From positions 5,247,314-5,311,313 of the forward strand of contig CP136068.1 in the NCBI GenBank assembly GCA_032622095.1: a stretch of DNA of 64,000 bases, written 5' to 3'. Below, one piece after another: positions 12,396 to 24,240 of the stretch. The DNA comes from Siphonodentalium dalli (Eukaryota > Mollusca > Scaphopoda > Gadilida > Siphonodentaliidae). The position numbers were made by a program, and so were the translations under genes. The notes below the pieces were generated by a model. The model was not told the origin of the DNA and searched no databases. It saw nothing but the letters and a program-made list of their open reading frames with translations. The first letter of the stretch is position 1, and each line of letters starts with the position of its first letter.

Positions 12396-13488
12396 TAGGG
12401 TCCTGCGAATTGGATATTTTGATCGAATCGAATATCGAATCGAATTCACAAAATCGAATCGAATATCGAATCGAATATCGAATCGAATCATATCTGTGTG
12501 TTGCATTCTCAATTAGGTATGTTTTGTCAACGATTAGATTATTTGTGAAACATTCTATGAACTACATGCATGAAGTTCCATCAGAACTTATGTGGCGATA
12601 AACCGTCGTTTGATATACTATTAACTTCAATTTATAATTGTCAAGAAAACAAAGCAGATTAAAACGTCCATGCGGCCATCACAACGATGAATATATTACC
12701 ACTAAATAGATTATCAAACTAAAATCACACGAAATTTCTACAGTTTGCATGTACATGCAAAATTGCAAATCGGCATTCGGAAGCACCCGTTGTTATAAAC
12801 TTGAAGACGCAACAACAGTCGCAGTGTATAGCCTCTTCATGTATTGGTTAATGCTTCTTGAACAGATGATTCCATAGATGGGTCATTGTCCCAGATGCTT
12901 GCGATTTAGACACCATGCATGTTGCAATTCATCACACGTGCCTGCAGCTTTATCATGTTTAAAATAAACATGAATGATGGACGACATTTTGTCCATTGTA
13001 AAAGAAAACTCTGAAACTGAAAGTCAACTTCAAAAGAGAACAGTGCCAAAATGCACTTTTCGACACCAGGAACATGTGTTGTTTACATTCTCACCCATAT
13101 TACATAACACGGAATCGAATAGACGATGGATAACGCTATCGGTAGCCCAGTCTCATAGCTATTATAAGTTACCGCATCGTCAGTCCATTGGCTATCTGCT
13201 AGCTTTTGCTACCATTTTAAAGCTATATAATTCAGACGTATTTAGTCGTCCTATCGTGGCTAATTGTTGGCTATGTACAATAAGAATTATAATGTGCATA
13301 TATACATAATTTTCTGGAATTAAATGCCACAAACAGCTAAGATCGACATGTGTACTTGTCCTGAAACAGCCTACTTTTCCGCCATAGTATATTCGAAATT
13401 TCGAGTTGGCAATTTCGACTCGAATTCGAATCGAATTTGACTTTCGAATCGAATATCGAATCGAATATCGAATATTCGCAGGAGCCTA
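12396..13488. mobile_element. Non-autonomous hAT-like element, TCGAATC family, copy 1
   Basis: Element of 1,093 bp flanked on both sides by the perfect 8-bp duplication GACTCATG (12,388-12,395 and 13,489-13,496). The ends read TAGGGTCCTGCGAATTGG and, on the opposite strand, TAGGCTCCTGCGAATATT. Inside both ends lie runs of the 'tcgaatcgaata' motif, which form extended subterminal inverted repeats. An 8-bp target duplication with short terminal inverted repeats is diagnostic of the hAT superfamily. No transposase frame is present. A sister copy lies at 51,128-52,405. Confidence 0.85.
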
Positions 13489-13496
13489 GACTCATG

Positions 13497-13655
13497 GCTG
13501 TGTAGTCATATGTGTGGTTTACTGGTAAACCCAATGGTGGCTGTATGGTCATGGTGAGGTGTATGTGTATAAAGGGAATGGCTACATGATCATGTGTGTG
13601 GTGTTCATGTATAAATAACATGATTGCATTGTCATGGGTGGGTTGTACAGTTGGG
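13497..13655. repeat. Continuation of the 11-kb minisatellite
   Basis: Units with 'ggctgtatggtcatgg' and 'gtgtatgtgtataaaggg' match the array left of the hAT-like insertion. Confidence 0.7.
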
Positions 13656-14067
13656 CCTTTGGTGGCTATCACTTTCCATAATAACTCAAGTATATGTTAA
13701 TCGATTGGGAGGTAATGTCAGAGAGTTATTCATCATGGTGGCCTTTTATATGCACAATGGAGGAAACGGTGTTAATGACATTAGTCAATCAATATTGATG
13801 CCAGTGGTTTTTCACTAATCTCCTTGTTTGACTTTCTAAAAGGCCTACAGAAGAGCAGAGAATAAATACCGGGATATATTTGAAAATATAAACTTTTCTA
13901 CCAAATTTTGTGGACATTTTGCAAGCCAGCTTGAGTATGTTTTTCTAAAAAAACATCAATGTGAACCATTTAAGCCGGACAAAAACAATAAACACCATAG
14001 ATAGTTACCATTGTGATGCATTTAAGAGGGATAAAAACAAACACCAAAGATAGTTTCATTTTACTTG
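13656..14067. other. Intergenic, nothing recognised
   Basis: A short duplication around 'ggataaaaacaaacaccaaagatag' (13,977-14,052) is the only structure seen. Confidence 0.4.
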
Positions 14068-14069
14068 AA

Positions 14070-14163
14070 ATAAAAGTGTCAATGACACTGTAGCTCAACT
14101 TTGTAAAGAAGGTAATTTTTTTGTGATGAGCAATGAATAGAGATTAAAAAGGAGTGTAATGAA
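14070..14163 (+). repeat. Family A 5'-end fragment
   Basis: A solo copy of the AGTGTCAATGACACT palindrome plus 'tagctcaactttg' end is followed by 'ttttgtgatgagcaatgaat'. The latter matches the copy at 40,227 better than the element directly downstream. It is a truncated end lying tandemly beside a full element. Confidence 0.65.
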
Positions 14164-14821
14164 AGTGTCAACGACACTGTAGCTCAACTTGGAAAGGGAA
14201 TAATTTAATGTATTACAGTCAATGGAGCGATTGAAATTTGAATGTCTAATACTAGTTTATAGACATGAAGAGAAAAGTAAAATCCAAGATGGCTGCTGGC
14301 GGCCATGTTTTCGACCGAATGACCCCAAAATGAGTCGTTCCCATCTACATGTCATCGTTAACATCCATAAATTTTATAACGATCAGACTAAAGATACGAC
14401 CTGTAGCCCATGCTAAAGAATTTAGTCATACAAAGAGTAAAATCCAAGATGGCTGCTGGCGGCCATGTTTTTTGGCCGAATGACCCCCAAAATGAATCGT
14501 TCCCATCTACATGTCATTATTAACATTCATGACAAATTTTATGATGATCAGACTAAAGGTACGACATGTAGCCCGTGCTAATGGATTGAATATTGAAATC
14601 CAAGATGGCCACTGGCGGCCATGTTTTTTTCCCGAATGAACCCAAAATGACTCATTTTCCATCTACATGTCAATGTCAACATCTATGACAAATTTCATAA
14701 TGATCCGACCAAAGGTACGACCTGTAGCCCGTGCTAAAGGAAATTGTTGACGCATCACGCACACCCGGACGACGGACGACAAAGCCATGGCAATAGCTCA
14801 AACTTTACAAGGTAAAGTTGA
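14164..14821 (+). mobile_element. Family A element with core array
   Basis: Same order as 4,188-5,021: palindrome (here AGTGTCAACGACACT), 'gtagctcaacttgg', core monomers, 'cccggacgacggacgacaaa', terminal 'gtaaagttgagcta'. It has fewer monomers than the 4-kb copy. The sequence following its end, 'aaaatgagcagtaaagaatt', is also the same as after the 4-kb copy, so the two composite arrays share a junction. Confidence 0.75.
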
Positions 14822-14941
14822 GCTAAAAATGAGCAGTAAAGAATTTAGTCACACACAGAGTAAAATCCAAGATGGCTGCTGGTGGCCATGTTTTTTGGCC
14901 GAATGACCCCAAAATCACTCGTTCCCATCTACATGTTATTG
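14822..14941 (+). repeat. Family A array, left part (interrupted)
   Basis: About one monomer runs to 'catctacatgttattg', where a TTAA-flanked element is inserted. The same monomer resumes at 17,501 with 'catccatgacaaatttcatg'. Confidence 0.8.
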
Positions 14942-14945
14942 TTAA

Positions 14946-17496
14946 AGTGTAGGTCGCGACTATTTCGGTTATATGTGCGCATTTATGTAATTCAACTTCA
15001 AATAGTGACCCACTGCATAGCAAAAGTCGCTTCTGCAAAACGCCGGCTTTGTTTTGTTACAGCGCGTCATCAAAGACGACGTCACGGGAAAATATTTTTG
15101 AATCGGCGAAATCATGAAAAGCGACGTTCCGTACTTGTGACGTCACAACTTGAAGACTGAATTGTTTGTGTAACGTTGATTAAAATTGGCGGACGCAGCG
15201 TGCATTTCGATGTTAAGCTGTTCTATTTTGTTGTTGTCTGCGACATTGTGATTTCGGATTTGCGATAGACTTTCTACGGTACATATCGACAATTCACAAT
15301 CGGAGTTTGAACTGTCATAATTGTTTATCAAATGTCACAGAACCACCAAATGCCGGCAACAATGTAACATTCTAGAAATAATTTGGACGGTGCAGAGAGA
15401 TTGTATAGCACTATTCTCGATCGGGATCCAAATAAGTATATAATTTCTGAAACATTATTTTTACTGTTTGTAGGGCTTTCTGAACAATACCCCTCCCTCT
15501 GTTGTTGAACTAATTTCTCATAGGACCGCCTGCCTACTCGAACAGCTTTTATCATCAAGTTGGCGTCACTAGATTTGGCGTTTTTCAGTGATTTTTGCGA
15601 TATATCCCTCTGAGGTTGGGGGCTTCACAATTTTTTTTCATTCCGTATCATTTTCGCTTCAGACAATTCATTTTCATATTTATCAGTTATTTTTTATTTT
15701 TGTTCAATGAGTATTTTTGTATGCCTATCGCGGAAAACATCTTCCATTTTTATTTTGAGCCATGTGATTTTAAAAGCACCAGCTACCGATCGAAATACCT
15801 AGATTTGAAAAGTCCGCACATGGAATTTACAAGGTCGGCTGGCGAGGATCACGAAGCAATCAATATTATTTCCACCCAGCATTGCCGCAGCATTATTGAT
15901 GCACATTCGGCCAACCCAAAGCGATTCATTTTTATTTAAATATGTATAAAAAAGAAAATACTAGTTAGCACCCCTATGTGGCCCCAATGTATGGAACACA
16001 TGTATTTGTTAGACCTGTTCGAGTTCGCAACGATAACCATGCTATATCATGAATATAGGCCTAGGCCTAGGCCTACCCCTCGTTGGTTAAAAAATGGAAT
16101 CTACCACTCAAGTAAATAGCCAACCATTCGCCCAAAAGTTCGGACGCGTCCATGTATATTTACCAGTCCAGATGGCAGCGGGGTCATATAATGTAGGTAT
16201 ATTGCATGCACACTGGTGGCTGATTGTACTTTCTTTTTCGATTTCTCAATACAAATATATTTAATCATTGTTAGATGTGGGAAGCCAGGCGTTATTAATT
16301 CATCGGCGACTTTTGTTTAAAATGTACACATTTTGCTGTGGTTTTTGCCAGTGACTTACGATTTTTTAGCCGGGAAATTAATAAACGTAGGATCCCAAAT
16401 ATAAGCACAGTACTTTCTTGGAAATAAATAAGCGTATCGGCACTGTACGTTTATTTCGATCGCGAGAGTATGACTACATATACACGGTTAATTATGTCTG
16501 ACTGACAGCTTCACGATAACTTGAAGAAATAAATACTTGTAGAGGTAAGTGGTAGACAACTGATTTTCCCAGCCATTTTTCAGCCGTTTTCAACTTTTCA
16601 CCAGAAGTCAGATAAACGCTCTTTATTGTTACCATATCTGGAATGGATTACCACGGGTCGCTCTTTTCTATTCCATGTCGTGCAAATGGCTGCTTTGTGT
16701 TTGGGATCAATGCGTCTTTTTGGGTTACAGAATGCTCGTAGAAAGGTTAATAAGATATTTATCGACCTATTTCGTTCGAAGCAGGGAAAATTAAAAAAGC
16801 GTATAATATTATTTGCATTTTGGAGCCCAAACCGCCATGTGGCTTTAACTTAATTATTGACCCCAAAATTTGATATACATGTAAATTAATTTTAAGTGCT
16901 GTCCCTTTTGATTTGAAATATTTATTTACCTGAGGACATAAACATTTCAGAAAAATGAATTACTGAGAATACCTTCATTTTAACATATACCCACCACTAC
17001 TGCCCCCTCAACCCCGAATCCCAAACACCAGTTACTACATGTAGTAACTTGATTTTAAGAGGGAGGGGTGAAATCCTGCATACCAGTTAAGAAAATATTG
17101 ACTACATGGCATGGCAATTGATATAGTTGACAAAGATTTATACCTAACTTCAATAACCAAGAGCAATAAGGGTAAATTACATCGACAACATTATATTTGT
17201 AATTTTAGCCAAACACAATCTAAAGTTTGGAGAATTTTGTGGTATAAAGCTGCTTACAATTAATTCAGGCTATTTGCAGAATCCTGGATATCAGTTTAAT
17301 AAATGGAGCGGGTATAGTGTGATAATTATAGTCCGAGGCAACCTTGGCTGCAATCCTTGGATCCTCTTCAAAGATGACCCCCCCCAACCTGTCGAATCTG
17401 CGGTGCTATTTCTTCGAACACTCTAGACCACGTTGATCAGATTAAGCGTGGTTAATTAACAGATATCGGGTGTTATTAATTATTACTACCTGCACT
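14946..17496. mobile_element. Non-autonomous element flanked by TTAA (piggyBac-like)
   Basis: The 2,551-bp insertion lies precisely inside a family A monomer. The left flank ends in TTAA (14,942-14,945) and the right flank begins with TTAA (17,497-17,500). Removing the insert and one TTAA gives the uninterrupted monomer phrase seen elsewhere, 'cattgttaacatccatgac'. The termini are AGTGTAGGT and, inverted, AGTGCAGGT (8 of 9 match). TTAA duplication is the hallmark of piggyBac-type transposases (established). However, the termini do not start with the usual CCY, and no transposase frame is present inside. The interior holds GACGTC-rich sequence near 15,070-15,145 and a small GGCCTA palindrome array at 16,060-16,075. 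Confidence 0.7.
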
Positions 17497-17500
17497 TTAA

Positions 17501-18907
17501 CATCCATGACAAATTTCATGATGATCAGACTAAAGGTACGACATGTAGCCCGTGCTAAAGGATTTAGTCATACAAAGAGTAAAATCCAAGATGGCTGCTG
17601 GCGGCCATGTTTTTTGGCCAAATAACCCCCAAAATGACTCGCTCCCATCTACATGTCAATATTAACATCCATGACAAATGTTATGATGATCAGACTAAAG
17701 ATACGACCTGTAGCCCGTGCTAAAGCATTTAGTCATACAAAGAGTAAAATCCAAGGTGGCTGCTGGCGGCCATGTTTTTTGGCTGAATGACCCCAAAATG
17801 ACTCGTTCCCATCTACATGTCATTGTTAACATCCATGACAAATTTCATGATGTTCAGACTAAAGGTACGACCTGTAGCCCGTGCTAAAGGATTTAGTCAT
17901 ATAAAGAGTAAAATCCAAGGTGGTTGCTGGCGGCCATGTTTTTTGGCTGAATGGCCCCAAAATGACTCGTTCCCATCTACATGTCATTGTTAACATCCAT
18001 GACAAATTTTATGATGATCAGACTAAAGGTATGACCTGTAGCCCGTGCTAAAGGATTTAGTCATACAAAGAGTAAAATCCAAGATGGCTGCTGGCGGCCA
18101 TGTTTTTGGGCCGAATGACCCCAAAATGACACGTTCCCATCTACATGTCAATATTAACATCCATGACAAATTTCATGATGATCAGATAAACAGTACGACC
18201 TGTGGCCGTGCTAATGGATTGAATTTTGAAATCAAAGATGGCCACTGGAGGCCATGTTTTTTGTCTGAATGACCCCAAAATGACTCGTACCCATCTAAAT
18301 TCCAATCTCAACAGCCATGACAAATTTCATGATGATCAGACTAAAGGTACGACATGTAGCCCATGCTAAAGGATTTAGTCATACAAAGAGTAATATCCAA
18401 GGTGGCTGCTGGCGGCCATGTTTTTTGGCTGAATGACCCCAAAATGACTCGTTCCCATCTACATGTCATTGTTAACATCCATGACAAATTTTATGATGAT
18501 CTGACAAAAGGTACGACCTGTAGCCCATGCTTAAGGATTTAGTCATGCAAAGAGTAATATCCAAGATGGCTGCTGGCGGCCATGTTTTTTGGCCGAATGA
18601 CCCCAAAATTACTCGTTCCCATCTACATGTCAATAGTAACATCCATGACAAATTTGATGACGATCAGACAAACAGTACGGCCTGTAGCCCGTGCTAATGG
18701 ATTGAATTTTTGAAATCTAAGATGGCCGCTAAAATGAATCATTCCAGTATAAATGTTTATGTCAACAGCTATGACAAATTTCATAATGATCCGATCAAAG
18801 GTACGACCTGTAGCCTGTATTGTTGACACCTTACGCACACACTCACACACAGACGACGGACGACAAAGCCATGGCAATAGCTCAAACTTTACAAAGTAAA
18901 GTTGAGC
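17501..18907 (+). repeat. Family A array, right part
   Basis: About nine monomers, both types as at 5-6.8 kb, end in 'cacagacgacggacgacaaa' and the full terminal 'caaagtaaagttgagcta'. It contains diverged 'ccaaggtggctgctggcgg' variants. Small open frames are translations of the repeat. Confidence 0.8.
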
Positions 18908-19079
18908 TAAAAATGGTACAAACTTGAAAAATTATTTTTTGCCGATTTTGAGAGAAAATTCCAATAATTTTGGTAATGTAATAGTAACACTTATCCAAAA
19001 TGCATCATAAATGATAGTATTCAATGTATATATGACAGAACAGCCAATTGTATTGATCATTCAAGACCTTTGATCGATT

Positions 19080-19800
19080 GCATGGCACTCAGGGCCAATA
19101 TTTACCACTTTCCATATTTTGGCCACCATTTTGACAGCCATTTGAAGCGAAAGTGACCATGTTAGCTCCATGAGTTGAAATATTCATGAGCAATGCTATG
19201 CCTCAATTACTATGCAGAATTCTGTTCATTTCTTGTGGAAATATGACTAGAATCCAAATGGTGATTTTTTGTGAAATTTCATACAGCGTTTGGTAAACTG
19301 GAATTATTAAGGGATCGGAAGGGGCTGGGATATCATGAATGGCACATTTCATTGCTCCAATGATCAGTTAACATGAACAATACAAAATAAAGTCACATTT
19401 CCGAACAAGTTCCATACAGAAGAACTGGTCAAGAAGATATTAGTGAAAAATCGTCAAATTTTCCACTTACGGCTGTCATTTTGACGGTCATCTTGAACGG
19501 GGGAGTTACAATTTCGCCCTAAAAATGTGCCATTATATCTCACAGAGACATACTTATTGTATATGCCTAATTTTAAATCACAGATTCCATGATAAGATTA
19601 ATTGTGACATTTAATAAATTATATAATCACGAAACGCTCTTTAAATTCGGAAAACCCCTTAAAAGAGGGGTTAAAGTGAAATTTCGGCGTGGCTCCATAT
19701 CCAATATCAATTGGTATGTGAATATGTACATATGTGCAAAATTTCATGCTTTAGTCACAATTTGAACAATTCTTTTACTAATCTACTCCACTATTTGGGG
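19080..19800 (-). repeat. Inverted copy of the 9.7-kb dispersed repeat
   Basis: Reverse complement of about 9,690-10,345. Shared landmarks include 'ggagcaatgaaatgtgcc' (on the minus strand), the 'cggcgtggctccatatcc' block and the 'acatatgtgcaaaatttcat' block. The copies differ by many substitutions and small indels, so the duplication is old. Confidence 0.7.
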
Positions 19801-20727
19801 ACCTCATTCTGCAAAAATGTCAGATACACTAAATTCAGGCTTGGGAACAGCAGTTTGTTTTAATTTGATGATAACAAACACCAGTGATAGGCTGTTGTTT
19901 ACCAAGCCTGGATATAATTTTTTTTGAGTGTCTGACAAAATGACAGGCACCAAAGATTCGGCGTCTGACATTTGAAAAGTGTGTCTGTCATTTACCTGGT
20001 ATCAATAAATAGCAGCAATTAGTTGTTTTTTAGCCCATTCCAATGCACACATTAGATTCATTGATGTACCATGTTATGAATTATGGTGTTTTACATCACT
20101 TTTAGCTGAAGCTCATATTATCATGTCATAATGTGACAGGGGTGCAAAGTCAGACAAGGCTGTCATTTACAGTATGTCTCTGCTGAATTCTTTTCCAGTT
20201 TGAAAAATGCTATACCCCGTGCTTCCCCCAAGTAAACACGAGCACATGTTTCAAAACGCGGCGATTTAAAAACTACCCGGTATGAATTTGTTTGGAATTT
20301 CTTCCGCTAAATCTCCAACTAACACCCTTAACTTGTGGAATATATTACACTTGTGCTGATTTAACTTGTGACATCTCCGTGTATCTTACGTCAAACGAGA
20401 AAAACACGACGAAGTGTATTTCTTGGTTGGAGTTTCCCCCCAGTGGCAGCCATTTTTTCTGGGTTTTTCACGTTCTAAAAATAGAAAGTCGTAAAAAGTG
20501 CGGACGTGAAGGCAGCGATAATTCGCAGTTTGCGATCAATCATCAATCGCGGACAATTTAGGTTAGAGGTTGCATTAAAATTACATTTATAGGTCCTGTA
20601 ATACCTGTATACGGGGGTTCATTAACATGTTTTCGGTAAAACGCGTTGTATTGGTGGGGGGATTTGATATTTAGTGCACAGTAGTGGTAATTGAATGTCT
20701 TTCCCGCGGATAATACATCTATTTGTT
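19801..20727. other. Intergenic, nothing firm
   Basis: Contains a phrase around 19,899-19,945 ('aagcctggatataatttt', 'tgtctgacaaaatgacagg') that partly recurs near 890 and near 52,635. An 89-aa open frame at 20,292-20,561 has no recognisable domain. Confidence 0.4.
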
Positions 20728-20735
20728 GTTTTCCC

Positions 20736-21122
20736 CAGAGGCGCCGGAAGAGGGGGGGGGGGGGCAGCTGCCCCCCCCCCCCCCCCCCCCCTGCCCTTGA
20801 CCAAGGGGGGCGAGCAGGGGCAGAACTTGCCATTTTTCTGGAGACAGAAAATGCTTTTTGTGTGTTTAATCTCGTGTTTTTATAGCAAAATGTGACTTTT
20901 TTGGTCCAAATAACACCAATTTCACAAGGAATATTATTTTTTTGTCAATTTTATCACAAAACGGCCATAAAAACCAACAAATACCTTTAAAATAGGGATT
21001 TTTGCCACAATGAATTTATGGTTATTTTCCCGAGTTTGCAGAGAAAATGCCCTTTTTTGCGGAAAAGTGCCCTTTTTGTAGGCTCTGCCCCCCCCTGCCC
21101 TTGGATGCTTCCGGCGCCCCTG
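20736..21122. mobile_element. 387-bp hAT-type MITE with poly-G/poly-C palindrome
   Basis: The ends are CAGAGGCGCCGGAAG and, inverted, CAGGGGCGCCGGAAG (one mismatch). The flanks are GTTTTCCC and GTTTCCCC, an 8-bp target duplication with one difference. Just inside the left end a G run, the core CAGCTG and a C run form a GC-only palindrome (about 20,751-20,790). No coding capacity. hAT superfamily by duplication length and terminal repeat form. Confidence 0.75.
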
Positions 21123-21130
21123 GTTTCCCC

Positions 21131-21577
21131 TTAATTATATATTTTTTGTGAAGATAATGGGCGCCGGACAAACTGACGGACGATAATAAGGCGGCGCCGG
21201 TCATCGGTGTATTTGGCTCGGTCAATGACCGTGTCCGACCTCTTATATCCAGGCTTGTTGTTTACACCAGCCTGTCACATAACATCTATTATTCTATTAA
21301 TCCCAATTAATGACCTGTGTCTCTGTCTGAAGCTAATACCATTGACTGAGTCTTCTGGCATCTCTTCTTCTGGTGAGAGAGGTAAGTTGGGAGGCATGGT
21401 GGGGTCTGGGCTTTTGTGGGGAGGGGGTTATTGGAAAGTTTCCATGATTTCAATAAAGATTAAAGTTTCATAACTCTGCGGATGTTATAAAGGTGTTAGT
21501 TTTTAAAATTTAATAACAAGTTTAAAAAATTTTTTTTTTTTAAATTGAGCAAGGAGTTCAATCTGAATTTGTTTTTA
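21131..21577. other. Intergenic, nothing recognised
   Basis: A run of T/A near 21,529-21,545 closely resembles 37,680-37,700 ('taaattgagcaagga'), so the right edge belongs to the family C flank. Confidence 0.4.
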
Positions 21578-21765
21578 GTTATGTCACTGGCTCCGCCCAC
21601 ATTCGACCCATTGACCTCTTTTGAACAAATCTGAACCAGTCACCCGAGGACCCTTTATACCAAATATGAACCTGTTTGGTATTATGTTTCTAGAGAAGAT
21701 ACAATGAACGAGAAGTGATGACTATAACTCAACCGGAGACTTCATCTCATGTGAGCTGAAAACAT
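21578..21765 (+). repeat. Family C relic with 3' end
   Basis: One core unit is followed by 'gtgatgactataactcaacc' and 'ggagacttcatctcatgtga'. That 3' end provides the uninterrupted version of the site into which the 34,082-36,274 element inserted. Confidence 0.65.
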
Positions 21766-21780
21766 AAAAACATTTTTTCG

Positions 21781-21820
21781 GAGGGGGGGGGGGGGGGGGG
21801 GGGGGTTGGGTGGGGGGGTC
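21781..21820. repeat. Poly-G tract
   Basis: About 25 consecutive G, then 'ttgggtggggggg'. Potential G-quadruplex, and also a likely site of length error in assembly. Confidence 0.9.
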
Positions 21821-21902
21821 GGCAAATCCGTAAACCAAGTAATAAAATATATAATGCCTAATTCTCCATCTTTGTTCTAACTTAGATGCAGTATATACTA
21901 AC

Positions 21903-22010
21903 TGTCAGTGGCATACATATATACGTTTCTTTCAATACAGCCAGCATTCTCTGTTGGTATCGGTTGGTTAAATCTGGATTTAATGATGTGATCAATGTTG
22001 ATAACTGTCT
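21903..22010 (-). CDS. Candidate exon, unknown protein (paralogue at 30,958-31,062)
   Basis: Minus-strand 108-base segment, 36 sense codons in phase 0, between acceptor 'tcttctttttacag' and donor 'aca|gttagtatat'. The paralogous 105-base segment at 30,958-31,062 has the same phase, an acceptor 'atatttcttacag' and a donor GTTAGTATAT at the same place. The encoded peptides are hydrophilic and weakly similar (each has a leucine-rich 'LAVLKE / LDVLIR' stretch). The adjoining intronic sequence is also homologous. Function unknown. Confidence 0.4.
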
Positions 22011-22320
22011 CTGTAAAAAGAAGAAATATATCATTAATAAGATAAGACCATCTATGTCAGTCACACTCTGGATATCTACAGATCCATCTGCATCAAAATC
22101 AATTTGCTGAAATAGTCGAATATGGATTAGTTGAGCTGCAATGAAATGTAAGTTTTCTGAAATAGGAACTAAGATGACCATTAAGCATAATTTCTTTTAA
22201 ACAATATGTTTTCAAACAAAACATGACATGAGCACTATATATTTACATAGCCTGTGTGCTTCAATAAATCCCAGTCGATGATAGGTCATGCAACTAGCAA
22301 TTGAGTATTGCTTACTATAT
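22011..22320 (-). repeat. Duplicated segment shared with 31.06-31.31 kb
   Basis: Sequence around 'ctgcatcaaaatcaatttg', 'aggaactaagatgaccatta' and 'tagcctgtgtgcttcaataa' has counterparts at 31,110-31,300. A minus-strand translation here shows an EF-hand-like DADGSVD, but the paralogue does not keep it, so it is probably intronic. Confidence 0.6.
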
Positions 22321-22482
22321 CCCAATTAAACACACCATAACACAAACGGACATCACACCTTGTTGAACTAGGTAAAATAACTGGGCGTGTTTTTTATTAG
22401 TCAATGTGTGAGATAATATATAGACCACATATTCTATAGCAGTCTATTCTGTTTACCCATGTCAGCATTTAACTATCACACC

Positions 22483-24240
22483 TAGCGTTGAAACAATTAG
22501 TGAACTAGTCAAAATCGACTGTCGTTTCAGCAATAATCGATTAGCAATCTCCTAGTTGACTAATCATTAGAAAAATCATTGGTCGGCTGAGTCGCATCAG
22601 AAGAATTACTGTAAAATTTCTCATATTCAAAGCACCTTTGATCTACGAAATTCTACGTTTGATGTTGCAATAGATGTTGTTTTGGTGACGCGATGATTCA
22701 TACAAGATTAAACCAATTCTGATGTGGCTGGGTGCTGGTATATGTTTATATTGTGCTGGATTATGCCAATATATCAGTCAAATTTCTAACCATGTCATTG
22801 ACTCGTTGTCAACAACCCACAATGTGGCACAGACCACACACCCCTAAAGTAGACCAATGGTTACATGGTATAGCAGAATTAATAGCTCGCAGAACATTGC
22901 ATAAAAGGTTACAGTTGTGATATCATCAGGCAAAAAAAATAGCCTGTGCATGCGCTGGAAGTGAGGAATCTTGTTGCATCCAGCTGTTTCGAAGTCGCTC
23001 TATAGTGTTTTATGACTGTCACTTTGTCGGGATCGCACGAGAACATAACTTCAACGCTGAAGTTTACTTGAATATTATAGTGCCTGCCCTCCTGCGGCAA
23101 AGCCGCGGAAGCAAAGCGACCTAGGGTATATGTACATGCATGCGGATATGAGATATACTAATCGACTTTTTCAGCCCAATCTTAAAATAGTTTGAAATTA
23201 CATAAAATAGATAATTTATTCATAACTCAAGGGTCAGCCGAGTGCAAAATTATTGTTGGCGACGGCCGCCATTTTGTATTGATTAATACCACCTCGAAAT
23301 GTGCAAAATGCTCCAAGGCAAAAATAAAAAACTTTGTTCTGGCAAATGTTAGTTATACTTCGTCATGCTCCTAAAGCCAGAGATATTTTAAAAATTGAAC
23401 GTAAATTAAACCAAAGCTCTGAATAACAAAAAAGTGAAAATACATGAAAAAGTTTTGTTTTCATAAATATTTGCCCCGAAAGAGGAATATAGGGGCCTTA
23501 CAGGTCGTTTAGATATTATCTTCGATTTTCTAACGGTATTTTCGACTAATAGATTGATGAATTATTCTCGAAGTTCACGGCCGACAAAGTGAAACTACAA
23601 GTTCCGATTGAAAGATCGCATAGTCCTTTTAAGATGACTTTTTGGAAAACCAGTAAAGGCGTCATGACATCAAGACGTGCATCATGATGTCACAACCTAA
23701 ATCGACGCGCAAAACTCCAGACACAGGACTGCATCGATGGCCAGACAGCTGAGACATGTGTTACACGATCAGGATAAACGACACATCTGCCAAACTTTTA
23801 TGTTATACATGTGATTATTTACATATATATAATTGTCTTGTGTCCCGGTACGGTTTATCATCAAATCCTAACCACTAACTAATTGTTTATTGAATAACAA
23901 AAGATAAAAAATTATCCGATAATCCCATTACATGTAACAGTAACAAACGGGCGCAAATTACGTTTACCTATGATCATATTATGATATGAGTGATGTTCAT
24001 GATACCATAGGCTGTCAACATCGATAAATATAATGATAAATATAATGATAAATATGCATGTTTTAATAAATTTATGATGACAAACAACTCTGAAATGGGC
24101 AGAACCTCAATGTCTAAGAGAATACTTTGACAATCCCGTGTGGGCTTTTGATTGTCCTATTATATAGTAGGTGTCGACTAGTGGTCTACCAAAGGCCACC
24201 GACTAGTCAACTACGAAATACCCTAGTCATTTCAACACTA
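22483..24240. mobile_element. hAT-like non-autonomous element (1.76 kb)
   Basis: The ends are TAGCGTTGAAACAATTAG and, inverted, TAGTGTTGAAATGACTAG. Both are followed by ACTAGTC-containing subterminal sequence. Flanks ATCACACC and ATCTTACC match at six of eight positions, as expected for an aged 8-bp duplication. No transposase frame was found. The interior includes 'atgatgtcacaacctaaatc' near 23,680 and an AT-rich stretch with 'gataaatataat' repeats near 24,020-24,055. Confidence 0.6.

Noticed and set aside
20558-20895. Gly- and Pro-rich open frames on both strands
   Set aside because: They translate the poly-G/poly-C palindrome of the MITE.
21882-22181. EF-hand-like DADGSVDI in a minus-strand open frame
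   Set aside because: It lies upstream of a good splice acceptor and the homologous sequence at 31.1 kb does not preserve it, so it is most likely intronic.
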